Shown here: one piece after another, positions 32,909-41,613 of the stretch
Layout of the letters: each line of letters begins with the position of its first letter
How positions within the stretch are numbered: the stretch's first letter is position 1
From: Bacillus sp. B1-b2
GTDB taxonomy: Bacteria; Bacillota; Bacilli; Bacillales; Cytobacillaceae
Direction: 5' to 3'
NCBI RefSeq assembly: GCF_009183415.1
Contig: NZ_WEHU01000014.1
Coordinates: 1-64,000, forward strand
DNA length: 64,000 nt
The notes under the pieces: model-generated
What the model saw: the letters and a program-made list of their open reading frames with translations, nothing else
What the model was told of the DNA's origin: nothing
Database searches by the model: none
Program-made: the position numbers and the translations under genes

Positions 32909-34749
32909 AGAGAGATATACAAATAAACTATGGCGTTCTGGATCAGATTATCGAACAGCTACATACATACAAGAATGCTCTACATCAGATGGATGATTCC
33001 CTAAAGACTATCGCTGTGTATGTTGAGAATAATGAAGGAAAGAGTCTCGATGCATGGGATGATCGTATGCAGAAGTCAAAGAAGCATATTAAAAGCTATG
33101 AAAATCAGATAGATGATCTTCTAAATTTATTTGAGAACTATGTGAGTGATTCTACTACTTATATTAGCCCCCTTTCTAGAAACAGTATGATGCGAGTAAA
33201 TCGGAATGATATATGGTGGAATCTTTCGCAGATGGAATCAGGAGTAAATAATCATCTATATCGTGTAACAATGGAAACAAATAAGTCCCCGAGCTTTTTA
33301 TTCAGTATGTTTGACGATGTGACGCCAGAAGAAAAGGAAAGAAGTAGGTATAATAAACAACAGATTGAAGGCATACGAGGGGATCTGAAATCAAGTAAGA
33401 GAATACTAGAGAAGAGTATGGAAGACTTATGGGATCTTTATGATTCGAAAGTAAAGAAGTTTGAAAACGTAGATGATGACTATGCCAGTAAAGCTAATGC
33501 CGTCAAAAAGTCCTATACAAGTTTCTTAGAAGGAATTGGAGATGTAGTTTCGGGAACCGCTGAAGGAGCTTGGAACTTCGTAAAAGGGCTGGGGGTAGCC
33601 ATCTATGAAATAGCAGAAGGGCTTGTCAGCCTCGTGGTAGATGCAGGAATCATTGCCACATCAGGCATCATTCCAGACTCCGTGGAACCGGCATTTCTAA
33701 AGAATGCTTCTACTACCAGAATAGAAACCTTTAACGAAACGCTCGAACAGATTATAGATGATCCCATCCTCGTCCTGGAATCCGTAGCTCAATCCATATC
33801 AGACACGGCAGAAAAAGATGGGATTATGTATGTAGCTGGAGGGGCAGCAACTTCTCTGATTCCGTATGTAGGGCAGACGAAATATCTTAAACTATTAAAA
33901 GTAGATAAAGACAGCCCTATTAAATCAAATAGAGTATCCCCTTCCATTGCGATAAAAACAAAAGAACTTGTTCAAAACAACAAAGTATTTGAAGGAATCA
34001 AGAGAGAAACGGTACAATGGTATAGAGACGTAAAATATAGTGGAAACAAGTTGGTTCAAGATGTGAATCACTTTATTGGAAGAACGTTATTCCCTAACCA
34101 AAACCTTCAAGTGAGCATGGCTAATCAAGTTCCGATTAATGTGTTTAGTAGGTCGGTGGTGGAGGATCGGATTGATTCGGTTGTTTATCGGTTTGATGGG
34201 AAGGCATCTGGGGATGGTAGTAAGGGTACGGGTAATGTAAGGCATTTGGACGATGTAGCTAGAATAAATGCAATAGAAGTGAGATTTAAAAGAAATATAA
34301 AACACGATCCTGAAGAATTTGCGAGACAATTAAAAGACCAAGAAAAAGGAATGAATGAGTTAACAGTTGACGAATATTTGAGAAATAGAGAGAAGTATAT
34401 TGCTGAAGGTAGAGCTATTGAAGGAAATGCTGCTCAAAAAATGGCTAGACAAGAAGCACTTAAAGATAAAATTACTGAACTACGAAAGCAAGGACTTTCA
34501 AGAGCTGATGCGACTAAGCAGGCTTCAGAGTGGATGGATACACAAGCTGCGCTTCACAATCCAGATCAAATTGCCGGAGGAAGGGCAGACAATATTGGTG
34601 GTTTAGGAGATAAAAGAGTTAATTCTTCCTTGGGATCACAATGGAAATATAGAATTGATATTGTTGATGAGCAAATTAGGGAAATGGCAAAGAATATGTC
34701 ACCTGAAGAAATAAAGAATACTTATTTGAATGTAAAGTTGACCCAATAA
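32905..34749 (+). CDS. LXG polymorphic toxin with Ntox15 (Tde1-like HxxD) DNase domain
   Basis: An intact 614-residue effector. Residues 1-200 form the helical LXG/WXG-like secretion domain (NNEGKSLDAWDDRM). Residues about 215-300 are a glycine-zipper middle region (SGTAEGAWNFVKGLGVAIYE). Residues about 370-433 are the conserved pre-toxin segment (GRTLFPNQNLQVSMANQVP to YRFDGK). The C-terminal module (about 434-614) has AALHNPDQIAGG with His551 and Asp554, then GDKRVNSSLGSQW, the Ntox15 pattern of the Agrobacterium DNase Tde1. It is thus a predicted contact-dependent antibacterial DNase exported by type VII secretion. The immunity gene follows 18 bases later. The first about 430 residues are near-identical to the broken copy at 19509. 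Confidence 0.88.
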   Translation: MKRDIQINYGVLDQIIEQLHTYKNALHQMDDSLKTIAVYVENNEGKSLDAWDDRMQKSKKHIKSYENQIDDLLNLFENYVSDSTTYISPLSRNSMMRVNRNDIWWNLSQMESGVNNHLYRVTMETNKSPSFLFSMFDDVTPEEKERSRYNKQQIEGIRGDLKSSKRILEKSMEDLWDLYDSKVKKFENVDDDYASKANAVKKSYTSFLEGIGDVVSGTAEGAWNFVKGLGVAIYEIAEGLVSLVVDAGIIATSGIIPDSVEPAFLKNASTTRIETFNETLEQIIDDPILVLESVAQSISDTAEKDGIMYVAGGAATSLIPYVGQTKYLKLLKVDKDSPIKSNRVSPSIAIKTKELVQNNKVFEGIKRETVQWYRDVKYSGNKLVQDVNHFIGRTLFPNQNLQVSMANQVPINVFSRSVVEDRIDSVVYRFDGKASGDGSKGTGNVRHLDDVARINAIEVRFKRNIKHDPEEFARQLKDQEKGMNELTVDEYLRNREKYIAEGRAIEGNAAQKMARQEALKDKITELRKQGLSRADATKQASEWMDTQAALHNPDQIAGGRADNIGGLGDKRVNSSLGSQWKYRIDIVDEQIREMAKNMSPEEIKNTYLNVKLTQ

Positions 34750-34767
34750 ATAAAGGGGGCGTTTTAA

Positions 34768-35310
34768 TTGGATACCTTTGAGAACTTTTTAAAACATAAT
34801 TCAGTTGATGAAAGAACTATCTTAAAGTATAAAGATAAACTTCCTGGAGAACTGATAGAAGTATGGGATAAATATGGTTTTGGAACATTATTAAACGGTT
34901 TTTTAAAATTGATTAACCCAGATGAGTATTTGGATATTTTGGAAAGGTGTTATAAAAGGTACGAGCAAGCAATTCCTATTTTTACGACCTCGATGGGTGA
35001 TATTATAGTGTGGGAAAAAGATAAATATGTTAACTTGTTGAACTTTAGGAAAGGAATCGTTCACGTTGTTTCATCTGGCTTTGATTTCTTTCTTGATGAT
35101 TTAAAGGATAATGATTTTATGAATGATGAATTTATGTGGGAACCATATCCTGAAGCTTATAGTAAATATGGTAGACCTGATTATGACGAATGTTTCGGAT
35201 ACACTCCCTTACTAGGTCTAGGTGGATCTGAAAAAGTGGAAAATCTAAAAAAGGTAAAAATAAGAGAACATATTCTTATAATTACAGAATTTATGGGGCC
35301 GGTTGAATAG
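34768..35310 (+). CDS. Tdi1-like (GAD-like/DUF1851) immunity protein
   Basis: A 180-residue cytoplasmic protein starting at TTG 34768 behind AAAGGGGG. The N-terminal GAD-like part (LPGELIEVWDKYGFGTLLNG, then LINPDEYLDIL) leads into a DUF1851-type C-terminus (TSMGDIIVWEKDKYV and CFGYTPLLGLGG). Tdi1, the immunity protein of Tde1 in Agrobacterium, has this domain pair. Toxin and immunity families therefore match each other, which strengthens both calls. Confidence 0.85.
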   Translation: MDTFENFLKHNSVDERTILKYKDKLPGELIEVWDKYGFGTLLNGFLKLINPDEYLDILERCYKRYEQAIPIFTTSMGDIIVWEKDKYVNLLNFRKGIVHVVSSGFDFFLDDLKDNDFMNDEFMWEPYPEAYSKYGRPDYDECFGYTPLLGLGGSEKVENLKKVKIREHILIITEFMGPVE

Positions 35311-35322
35311 AGTTAATTTCAA

Positions 35323-35362
35323 GACAAGCACTTGATCGCATTTAGGTATCAAGTGCTTTTTT
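35323..35362 (+). terminator. Terminator closing the Ntox15 module
   Basis: CAAGCACTTGAT pairs with ATCAAGTGCTT and is followed by TTTTTTG. It is the counterpart of the hairpin at 21962-22005. Confidence 0.85.
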
Positions 35363-35417
35363 GTATGTAATATGATTAGTTGAGCGCAATAAATAATACC
35401 TGCTTGAAATAAAGACC

Positions 35418-35440
35418 CCATGATGGCTATACCATCATGG
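35418..35440. repeat. Perfect 9-bp inverted repeat
   Basis: CCATGATGG and CCATCATGG flank CTATA. No T-run follows, so it is not a typical terminator; it may be an operator or a relic of a mobile element. The 35363-35702 stretch otherwise has no supported gene. TATAAT near 35646 and a CGTTAC/GTAACG repeat before 35695 may be the promoter area of the recombinase relic. Confidence 0.45.
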
Positions 35441-35702
35441 AGTACGGTTGTGATACTAACTATTAAAAAGGTGCGAGAACCGAACGAGATGATATTTTAT
35501 AAGGCTGGGATACTTATGATACTGCAAAGAACTTAAACTAATGAGAATGACAAGGCTCGTGGCGATTAACAAAAAGTAACCCAAAAGGATGCATTAAAAA
35601 ACAGATTAAATAAAAATAAGTTGTAATTTCTTGGAGACAACCGTATAATATTCGCTAAAAAGCGTTACATAAATTGTAATTTCCGTAACGGGAGGGTCAA
35701 AG

Positions 35703-35942
35703 TTGAATGTTGTTGGGTATATACGAGTTTCAACACAAGGACAAGCCAAAGATGGATATAGCTTGAGATATCAAGAAGATGAAATTAAAGCATAGTGTGA
35801 AGGAAATGACTTAAACTTGATACATATTTTTAGAGATGAAGGAATTAGTGGAGCAAAACTAAATGAAGAAGCATTGGAAATAGACAGGGTGGAAAGAGAA
35901 TTAAAAGAGTTAATGAGCTTTAGACTCCATGCTAGGCATTGA
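35703..35942 (+). pseudogene. Serine recombinase N-terminal fragment
   Basis: From TTG 35703, behind GGGAGGG, the frame reads VVGYIRVSTQGQAKDGYSL, the start of the resolvase/invertase catalytic domain with its active Ser in RVST. It is interrupted by TAG (about 35793) before CEGNDLNLIHIFRDEGISGA, and ends at 35942 after a short charged helix. The rest of the enzyme is missing. It marks a former mobile element at the right edge of the toxin island. Confidence 0.75.
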
Positions 35943-36229
35943 CCTCGTTACAGCTTCCGCATTCCAACAAATTAGCGCGATTCGCGGGCATAGCGCCTGT
36001 GTAAATTAAAGGCATGAAGTAGATATAATAAGCAACAGATTGAAGGCATACTTGGACGTCTAATACATTCTTGATTTAACAAAGATATTATGCTTCGGAA
36101 TAAAGTGAGAATGTTGCTCATATTTTTTGTTTTTCTTGAAAGATAATAGAAAACCTTGAAGATGCATAGATGACAAATTTCCTGTAAACTAACAGTAAAA
36201 TTGAAAAGATGTAGGAGTGAGACTTCCAC
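35943..36229. other. Mosaic stretch with a GC-richer patch and an LXG gene scrap
   Basis: About 35940-36000 is clearly richer in G and C than its surroundings and contains the palindrome-like GCGCGATTCGCG. At 36016-36051 a 36-base segment matches the LXG gene (19945-19980) at 35 of 36 positions. The remainder holds nothing coding. The GTAGGAG site at the end serves the next gene. Confidence 0.6.
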
Positions 36230-36607
36230 ATGCAATATGATGCAAAGAATTCTGAGGAATATTTAGAATTGCTTGAAGACGATTGGCGGAAAGAGAAACT
36301 GCTCGTAATCCGAAAAATGATAGTTGATTATGCACCCGAAATGGAAGAGGAGATTCGCTATAAGATGTTGAATTATGGAAAAGATGATAACTATGTCTTC
36401 GCATTAAACGCGCAAAAGCATTATGTGAGTCTCTATGTGGGAACAATTGATAAAGTGAAAAATGCAGAAGCCCTATTAGCGGGCTATAATTATGGAAAAG
36501 GCTGTATTCGCGTCAAAAAATCTTTAAAAATGGAAGATACGGGATTGGAACAATTTATCCAAAAAACCGTTGATATGTGGTGTGCTGGTGAAGATACAGC
36601 TTGTTAA
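36230..36607 (+). CDS. DUF1801 domain protein
   Basis: A 125-residue cytoplasmic protein of the YdhG-like DUF1801 family: EEIRYKMLNYGKDDNYVFALNAQKHYVSLYVG is the family core, split here over residues about 44-75, followed by YGKGCIRVKKS. The biochemical role is uncertain; one relative was described as a frataxin-like iron chaperone. It stands alone, with a good start site and a terminator downstream. Confidence 0.75.
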   Translation: MQYDAKNSEEYLELLEDDWRKEKLLVIRKMIVDYAPEMEEEIRYKMLNYGKDDNYVFALNAQKHYVSLYVGTIDKVKNAEALLAGYNYGKGCIRVKKSLKMEDTGLEQFIQKTVDMWCAGEDTAC

Positions 36608-36736
36608 TATTGAATGAATAAATAAGAAATTTACCAAGCGATTATGGAATGATGATAGGTCTTGCAGATTTACATGTGAGATTATCACACATATCATTAA
36701 AGAATTTATGTAAATAAAATAAAGTATTTATTAAAA

Positions 36737-36775
36737 GAAAGTAACCCACTCTGAAGTGTGAGTTACTTTTTTTTG
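36737..36775 (+). terminator. Terminator of the DUF1801 gene
   Basis: AAAGTAACCCAC and GTGTGAGTTACTTT pair (one mismatch) and are followed by TTTTT. Confidence 0.8.
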
Positions 36776-37074
36776 CACGGATTAAATTAGCCGCCATTTT
36801 TGCGGATATCTAGAGAAGGTATATTTATTGTATGACAGCAATTTTGGCTTCAACTAAACTTATAAATTCTGTCTCGAAAAGTCTCAGCTTTTCTGCTCCT
36901 TTGCCATATATTTTTACGAAAACTAACGATAGGTCTTTAAGCTTATTTTTATTTACAAAAGTTAAAGAATAAATAAAATATGACAACGTTTCCAATCCAG
37001 AACTGGTCAATAAATCTAACAACTATCAATATAGTGATAAGCTCTTTATTACTGGAATGTAGCAAATAGGACCA

Positions 37075-37127
37075 TGTCAGAAAATCTAACACGTTGCTTG
37101 CTAAATAGTTTGGTAGCTGCGTAAACT
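37075..37127 (+). promoter_or_regulatory. TnrA/GlnR box and promoter of the nitrite reductase operon
   Basis: TGTCAGAAAATCTAACA (37075-37091) fits the TnrA/GlnR consensus TGTNA-N7-TNACA at every fixed position. A weak promoter, TTGCTA (37098-37103) with an 18-base spacer and TAAACT (37122-37127), puts the box centre about 50 bases upstream of the expected start, where TnrA activates. The operon is therefore predicted to be switched on under nitrogen limitation. The preceding 36776-37074 holds no supported gene. Confidence 0.8.
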
Positions 37128-37179
37128 AGAGGTAGATAAATTGTTTGAATAATCGAACTTTTCTAGGGGGCTGCCAGTT

Positions 37180-39591
37180 ATGTTAAAGCGAAAGTTAATT
37201 TTGATTGGAAATGGAATGGCCGGAATTAGAACGATAGAAGAAATATTGAAACTTGATCCTGATCAATTTGACATTACTGTGTTTGGAACTGAACCATATC
37301 CAAATTATAACCGGATTCAATTATCAAAGGTTTTGCAAGGGGATACAACTGTTGCAGATATTACTTTGAATGATTGGAATTGGTATGAAAATAATAATAT
37401 TCGCTTATACCCAGGAGAAAGTGTCATTAATATAGATACAAAAAAGCAGATTGTCTTTACAGATAAAGAACGAGCGGAACACTATGATAAGTTAATTATT
37501 GCGACAGGATCTCATCCATTTATGCTGCCTTTACCTGGTTCAGATAAACAAGGTGTGACGGCATTTCGTGATATCAAAGATTGTGAAACAATGGTGCAAT
37601 ACTCACAAAAGTATAAGAAAGCAGCGGTTATCGGTGGAGGTCTATTAGGACTGGAAGCAGCTCGTGGGTTGCTTAATCTTGGTATGAAGGTAGATGTCAT
37701 TCATATTCATGACTATATTATGGAACGGCAATTAGACCGAGAGGCAAGCAAACTATTACAAAAAGAGTTGGAAAATCAAGGAATGAATTTTTTATTAAAT
37801 AAACAGACCTCTGAAATTCTTGGGAAAAAGAATGTAACAGGATTACGTTTTAAAAACGGGGAAAAGGTGGAAGCAGACTTAGTAGTGATGGCTGTCGGAA
37901 TAAGACCTAATGTGGAATTAGCTAAGAAATCTGGCATTCCTGTAAATCGGGGTATTGTTGTAAATGATTATATGGAAACGGAAACCCCTAATGTATTCGC
38001 AGTTGGTGAATGTGCAGAGCACAGGGGAATGACTTATGGATTGGTTGCTCCACTGTATCAACAAGGAGAAGTATTAGCTAAACATATTTGTAGTATACAC
38101 AGTGAGGGTTATACTGGGTCTGTTCTCTCCACTCAATTAAAAGTGTCTGGTGTCGATGTTTTCTCGACAGGAAAAATTGTGGAGGATGAAAATACCAAGG
38201 CGATTAAAATGTTAGATGATTGGAATGGGATCTATAAAAAGATCATGATAGAGCAAGGGAAAATAACGGGAGCAGTCCTATTTGGAAATACCAAGGAAGG
38301 TAATAGATTACTAAACTTAATTAAGAATGGTGCGAATATAGAGGAATATACGGAATCTAATCAAACAGAAGAGTCTGGAACTAGCTTAGTAGCCCAAATG
38401 TCTGATGATGAAGTGGTATGTGGATGTAATGGGGTCACGAAAGGAACGATTGTATCTGCTATTAAAGGGAAGGAACTTACAACCGTTGAACAAGTGAAAG
38501 GATGTACCAATGCATCACGTTCATGTGGTACATGTAAGTCTATGGTTGCAGATCTATTGGAATTCACACTTGGTGATAAATATAGTGAGGATCAAAAGGA
38601 ATCCATTTGTGCTTGTACGACTTTAACAAGAGATGAAGTGGTTGCTGAAATAAAGGAAAAGCACCTTACCCATACAAGAGAAGTAATGAATGTATTGGGC
38701 TGGAGTAACGAGGAAGGCTGCTCTAAATGCAGACCAGCATTAAATTATTATTTAGGCATGCTTTATCCAACGGAATATCAGGACGAAAGGGAATCTCGTT
38801 TTGTTAATGAAAGATTGCATGCGAATATTCAAAATAACGGAACATTTAGTGTAATTCCAAGAATGTATGGTGGTGTTACAAATGCCGATGACCTTAGAAA
38901 GATTGCAGATGTGGCAGATAAATATAAGGTGAAAATGATTAAATTAACGGGTGGACAACGTATTAATTTGCTCGGTGTTAATAAACAAGACTTACCAAGT
39001 GTTTGGGCAGAACTTGGTATGCCATCAGGGCATGGCTATGCGAAGGGACTACGTACGGTAAAAACTTGTGTTGGTGCAGACTTTTGTCGTTTTGGTACAC
39101 AGGACTCAGTAGGAATGGGGATTGAATTAGAGAAGAAATTCGAAGGGTTAAATGGACCACATAAAATGAAAATGGCTGTATCCGCTTGCCCAAGAAACTG
39201 TGCGGAAAGTGGTATTAAGGATGTTGGTGTTGTTGGTTTAGATGGAGTTTGGGAATTGTATGTGGGAGGCAATGCAGGTACAGATCTTAGGGAAGGTGAC
39301 TTGCTTGTAAAAGTTAAAACAAAAGAAGAGGTACTGGAGTGGACTAGTGCTTTCTTACAGTACTATAGAGAAACAGCGGTTTACTTAGAAAGAACGTCTG
39401 TCTGGGTTGATCGTGTTGGTTTAGATCATGTGAAGGAAGTACTGGAGGATAAGGGTACTCGTGAAGAGTTAAATAAACGAATGGATATAACGTTAGAAAC
39501 AGTTCAAGAACCATGGAGTGAAACACTTAAGGATGAAAGCTTAGTAAAAGAACTATATGAAACAGTTCATGTTCCAGTAACTTCTAAATGA
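37180..39591 (+). CDS. nirB: Nitrite reductase [NAD(P)H], large subunit
   Basis: An 803-residue cytoplasmic enzyme that reduces nitrite to ammonium using NAD(P)H. It has an N-terminal FAD module (LILIGNGMAGIRT), an NAD-binding motif (AAVIGGGLLGLEAARGL), and two BFD-type [2Fe-2S] cysteine clusters (CGCNG with CGTC near residue 450, and CSKC near 515). The C-terminal sulfite/nitrite reductase domain has the siroheme/[4Fe-4S] cysteines in TCVGADFCRFG and SACPRNCAESG. Length is normal for assimilatory NirB/NasD. First gene of a run with the small subunit, a nitrite channel and siroheme genes. A TnrA/GlnR box precedes it. Confidence 0.95.
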   Translation: MLKRKLILIGNGMAGIRTIEEILKLDPDQFDITVFGTEPYPNYNRIQLSKVLQGDTTVADITLNDWNWYENNNIRLYPGESVINIDTKKQIVFTDKERAEHYDKLIIATGSHPFMLPLPGSDKQGVTAFRDIKDCETMVQYSQKYKKAAVIGGGLLGLEAARGLLNLGMKVDVIHIHDYIMERQLDREASKLLQKELENQGMNFLLNKQTSEILGKKNVTGLRFKNGEKVEADLVVMAVGIRPNVELAKKSGIPVNRGIVVNDYMETETPNVFAVGECAEHRGMTYGLVAPLYQQGEVLAKHICSIHSEGYTGSVLSTQLKVSGVDVFSTGKIVEDENTKAIKMLDDWNGIYKKIMIEQGKITGAVLFGNTKEGNRLLNLIKNGANIEEYTESNQTEESGTSLVAQMSDDEVVCGCNGVTKGTIVSAIKGKELTTVEQVKGCTNASRSCGTCKSMVADLLEFTLGDKYSEDQKESICACTTLTRDEVVAEIKEKHLTHTREVMNVLGWSNEEGCSKCRPALNYYLGMLYPTEYQDERESRFVNERLHANIQNNGTFSVIPRMYGGVTNADDLRKIADVADKYKVKMIKLTGGQRINLLGVNKQDLPSVWAELGMPSGHGYAKGLRTVKTCVGADFCRFGTQDSVGMGIELEKKFEGLNGPHKMKMAVSACPRNCAESGIKDVGVVGLDGVWELYVGGNAGTDLREGDLLVKVKTKEEVLEWTSAFLQYYRETAVYLERTSVWVDRVGLDHVKEVLEDKGTREELNKRMDITLETVQEPWSETLKDESLVKELYETVHVPVTSK

Positions 39592-39606
39592 TAGGTAGGG
39601 GGAGTA

Positions 39607-39927
39607 ATGGTGGAAAATACAATAAGAAGAGTATTAATTGGAAAATATTCAGAGCTACCAGAACGTCTAGGGAAAACGGCACTCATTGGAAAAGAAGAAA
39701 TTGCCTTATTTAAGCTAGCAAATGGGGATGTTCGTGCAATAGAGAATCGATGCCCACATAAAGGCGGGGTACTTGCCGAGGGAATGGTTAGCGGAGACCA
39801 TGTTTTTTGTCCGATGCATGATTGGAAGATTAATGTATGTGACGGTCAGGTTCAAGATCCAGATTCTGGTTGTGTCAAAACATATAAAGTGGAAGTAGAA
39901 GAGAACCTTGTATACATTATCATGTGA
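39607..39927 (+). CDS. nirD: Nitrite reductase [NAD(P)H], small subunit
   Basis: A 106-residue Rieske-type [2Fe-2S] protein. The cluster ligands are seen in [11 protein letters not shown] and FCPMHDWKI. It associates with NirB as the small subunit of assimilatory nitrite reductase. It starts 15 bases after nirB behind GGGGGAG and is followed immediately by the nitrite channel gene. Confidence 0.93.
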   Translation: MVENTIRRVLIGKYSELPERLGKTALIGKEEIALFKLANGDVRAIENRCPHKGGVLAEGMVSGDHVFCPMHDWKINVCDGQVQDPDSGCVKTYKVEVEENLVYIIM

Positions 39928-39948
39928 TTGTCCAAAAGGAGGTATACC

Positions 39949-40788
39949 ATGTCATTTGTAAGAACAGATCAAGTAGTGCAGAGCATGATTGAGGCTGGTG
40001 AGGCAAAAGCAAAATTATCTGTTAAAGACATGTTAATTAGAGGGGGGCTTGCAGGGGCCCTTCTTGGGTTTGGTACAACATTGGCATTCACTGCTGAAAT
40101 CCAAACAGGTTGGGGGATTTTTGGAGCACTATTATTTCCGGCTTGTTTTGTATTAGTTATACTACTAGGTCTTGAATTGGTAACCGGAAATTTTGCCCTT
40201 ATCCCGTTAGCAGTTTTAGAAAAAAGGGTTTCGTTTTCTCAAATGCTTTCCAACTGGTTTTGGGTTATTGTTGGTCATTTAATAGGAGCAGGATTGTATG
40301 CTTTTCTATATGTTATCGCCATAACACAACTTGGCCATGTCACAGACAATGCGATTGCGACGAAAATTATGGCAGTTGCAGAAGCAAAAACGCTTATGTA
40401 TGCAAATCTAGGCAGTGATGGTTTGATCGTGGTCTTTGTTAAAGCCATACTATGTAATTGGATGGTCACATTAGGAGCCGTAATGGCAATGACATCCACA
40501 AACACAATGGGAAAAATAGTCGCTATGTGGTTACCGATCTTAATCTTCTTTGCACAAGGATTTGAACATGCTGTCGTCAATATGTTTGTAATTCCTGCAG
40601 GGATGATGTTAGGTGCAGATATTACTTTAGCAGATTGGTGGCTATGGAATCAGCTCCCAGTGCTATTTGGAAATCTAGCAAGTGGTGTGGTGTTTACAGG
40701 TCTAGCATTATACTATACTCATCATAAGGTGAAAAAGAAAAATAGGACGGTTGTGTCAAAGAAGGAAGAGTATATTGCTGAAACATAA
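39949..40788 (+). CDS. nirC: Formate/nitrite transporter family protein (NirC-like)
   Basis: A 279-residue membrane channel with six main hydrophobic segments and the FNT-type elements GGLAGALLGFGTTLAF near residue 30, LELVTGNFALIPL near 80 and CNWMVTLGAVMAM near 168, plus GFEHAVVNMF near 204. It would move nitrite across the cytoplasmic membrane to NirBD. The start at ATG 39949 is set by AAAGGAGGT (39934-39942); an in-frame TTG at 39928 is less likely. Confidence 0.88.
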   Translation: MSFVRTDQVVQSMIEAGEAKAKLSVKDMLIRGGLAGALLGFGTTLAFTAEIQTGWGIFGALLFPACFVLVILLGLELVTGNFALIPLAVLEKRVSFSQMLSNWFWVIVGHLIGAGLYAFLYVIAITQLGHVTDNAIATKIMAVAEAKTLMYANLGSDGLIVVFVKAILCNWMVTLGAVMAMTSTNTMGKIVAMWLPILIFFAQGFEHAVVNMFVIPAGMMLGADITLADWWLWNQLPVLFGNLASGVVFTGLALYYTHHKVKKKNRTVVSKKEEYIAET

Positions 40789-40817
40789 CATGGGGCTTTT
40801 CAAAGGGGAGAAGGAAG

Positions 40818-41600
40818 ATGGGGAAGGTATATATAGTTGGAGCGGGCCCTGGTGATCCCGACTTACTTACCATTAAAGGGTTGAAATGTATACAGCAGGC
40901 CGATGTGATTGTCTATGATCGTTTAGTGAATAAAGAATTGTTACGGGAAGCAAAAGCGGGCACAGAATTTATCTATTGTGGAAAACAGCCTAAATTTCAC
41001 ACAATGCCACAAGAAATGATCAATCAACTATTGGTGCAACATGCTCTCTTAGGTAAAGTGGTTACTAGACTTAAAGGGGGAGACCCTTTTGTGTTTGGCA
41101 GAGGGGCAGAAGAGATAGAGGAATTGGTAAGAAACAATATATCTTATGAAGTCGTACCAGGTATAACTGCTGGGGTTGCAGCTCCAGCTTATGCAGGAAT
41201 TCCCATCACACACCGGGAACTTGGGAATTCATTCGCAATCATTACGGGCCATTGCAAATCAGGAGAACCACCAGATATTAAGTGGGAAAGTCTTGTCCAT
41301 GGGGTGGATACATTAGCCATCTATATGGGAGTCGGAAATTTACCCTATATATGTGATCAATTTGTGAAACATGGAAAGCGAGCGGATACGCCTGTCGCCA
41401 TTATTCAAGAAGGTACAACACAGCAACAAAAAACAATAGTAGGTACCATTGAAACGATTGTACGTATTGCACAAGAGACCAAGATAAAGAATCCCGCTAT
41501 GATTGTGGTTGGAGAAGTTGTAAGCTTCAAACATAGAATAGAACAAATACAAGAAGCGAACCAAAAAGTCACCATGGAACAATTTCAAGAAGCGAACTAA
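40818..41600 (+). CDS. cobA: Uroporphyrinogen-III C-methyltransferase (SUMT)
   Basis: A 260-residue SAM-dependent methyltransferase making precorrin-2, the first step from uroporphyrinogen III to siroheme. Motifs: YIVGAGPGDPDLLTIKG, the RLKGGDPFVFGRGAEE loop and VVPGITAGVAAPAYAGIPITHR. It lacks the CysG dehydrogenase part and so is the single-function form. Placed after the nitrite channel, it supplies cofactor for NirB. The last 20 residues are a short Gln-rich tail. Start behind GGGGAGAAGG. Confidence 0.93.
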   Translation: MGKVYIVGAGPGDPDLLTIKGLKCIQQADVIVYDRLVNKELLREAKAGTEFIYCGKQPKFHTMPQEMINQLLVQHALLGKVVTRLKGGDPFVFGRGAEEIEELVRNNISYEVVPGITAGVAAPAYAGIPITHRELGNSFAIITGHCKSGEPPDIKWESLVHGVDTLAIYMGVGNLPYICDQFVKHGKRADTPVAIIQEGTTQQQKTIVGTIETIVRIAQETKIKNPAMIVVGEVVSFKHRIEQIQEANQKVTMEQFQEAN

Positions 41601-41613
41601 ATGGAGTGTGTTA

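Noticed and set aside
36825-37022. 65-codon minus-strand frame before nirB
   Set aside because: No domain, no clear site, and it lies in a regulatory region.
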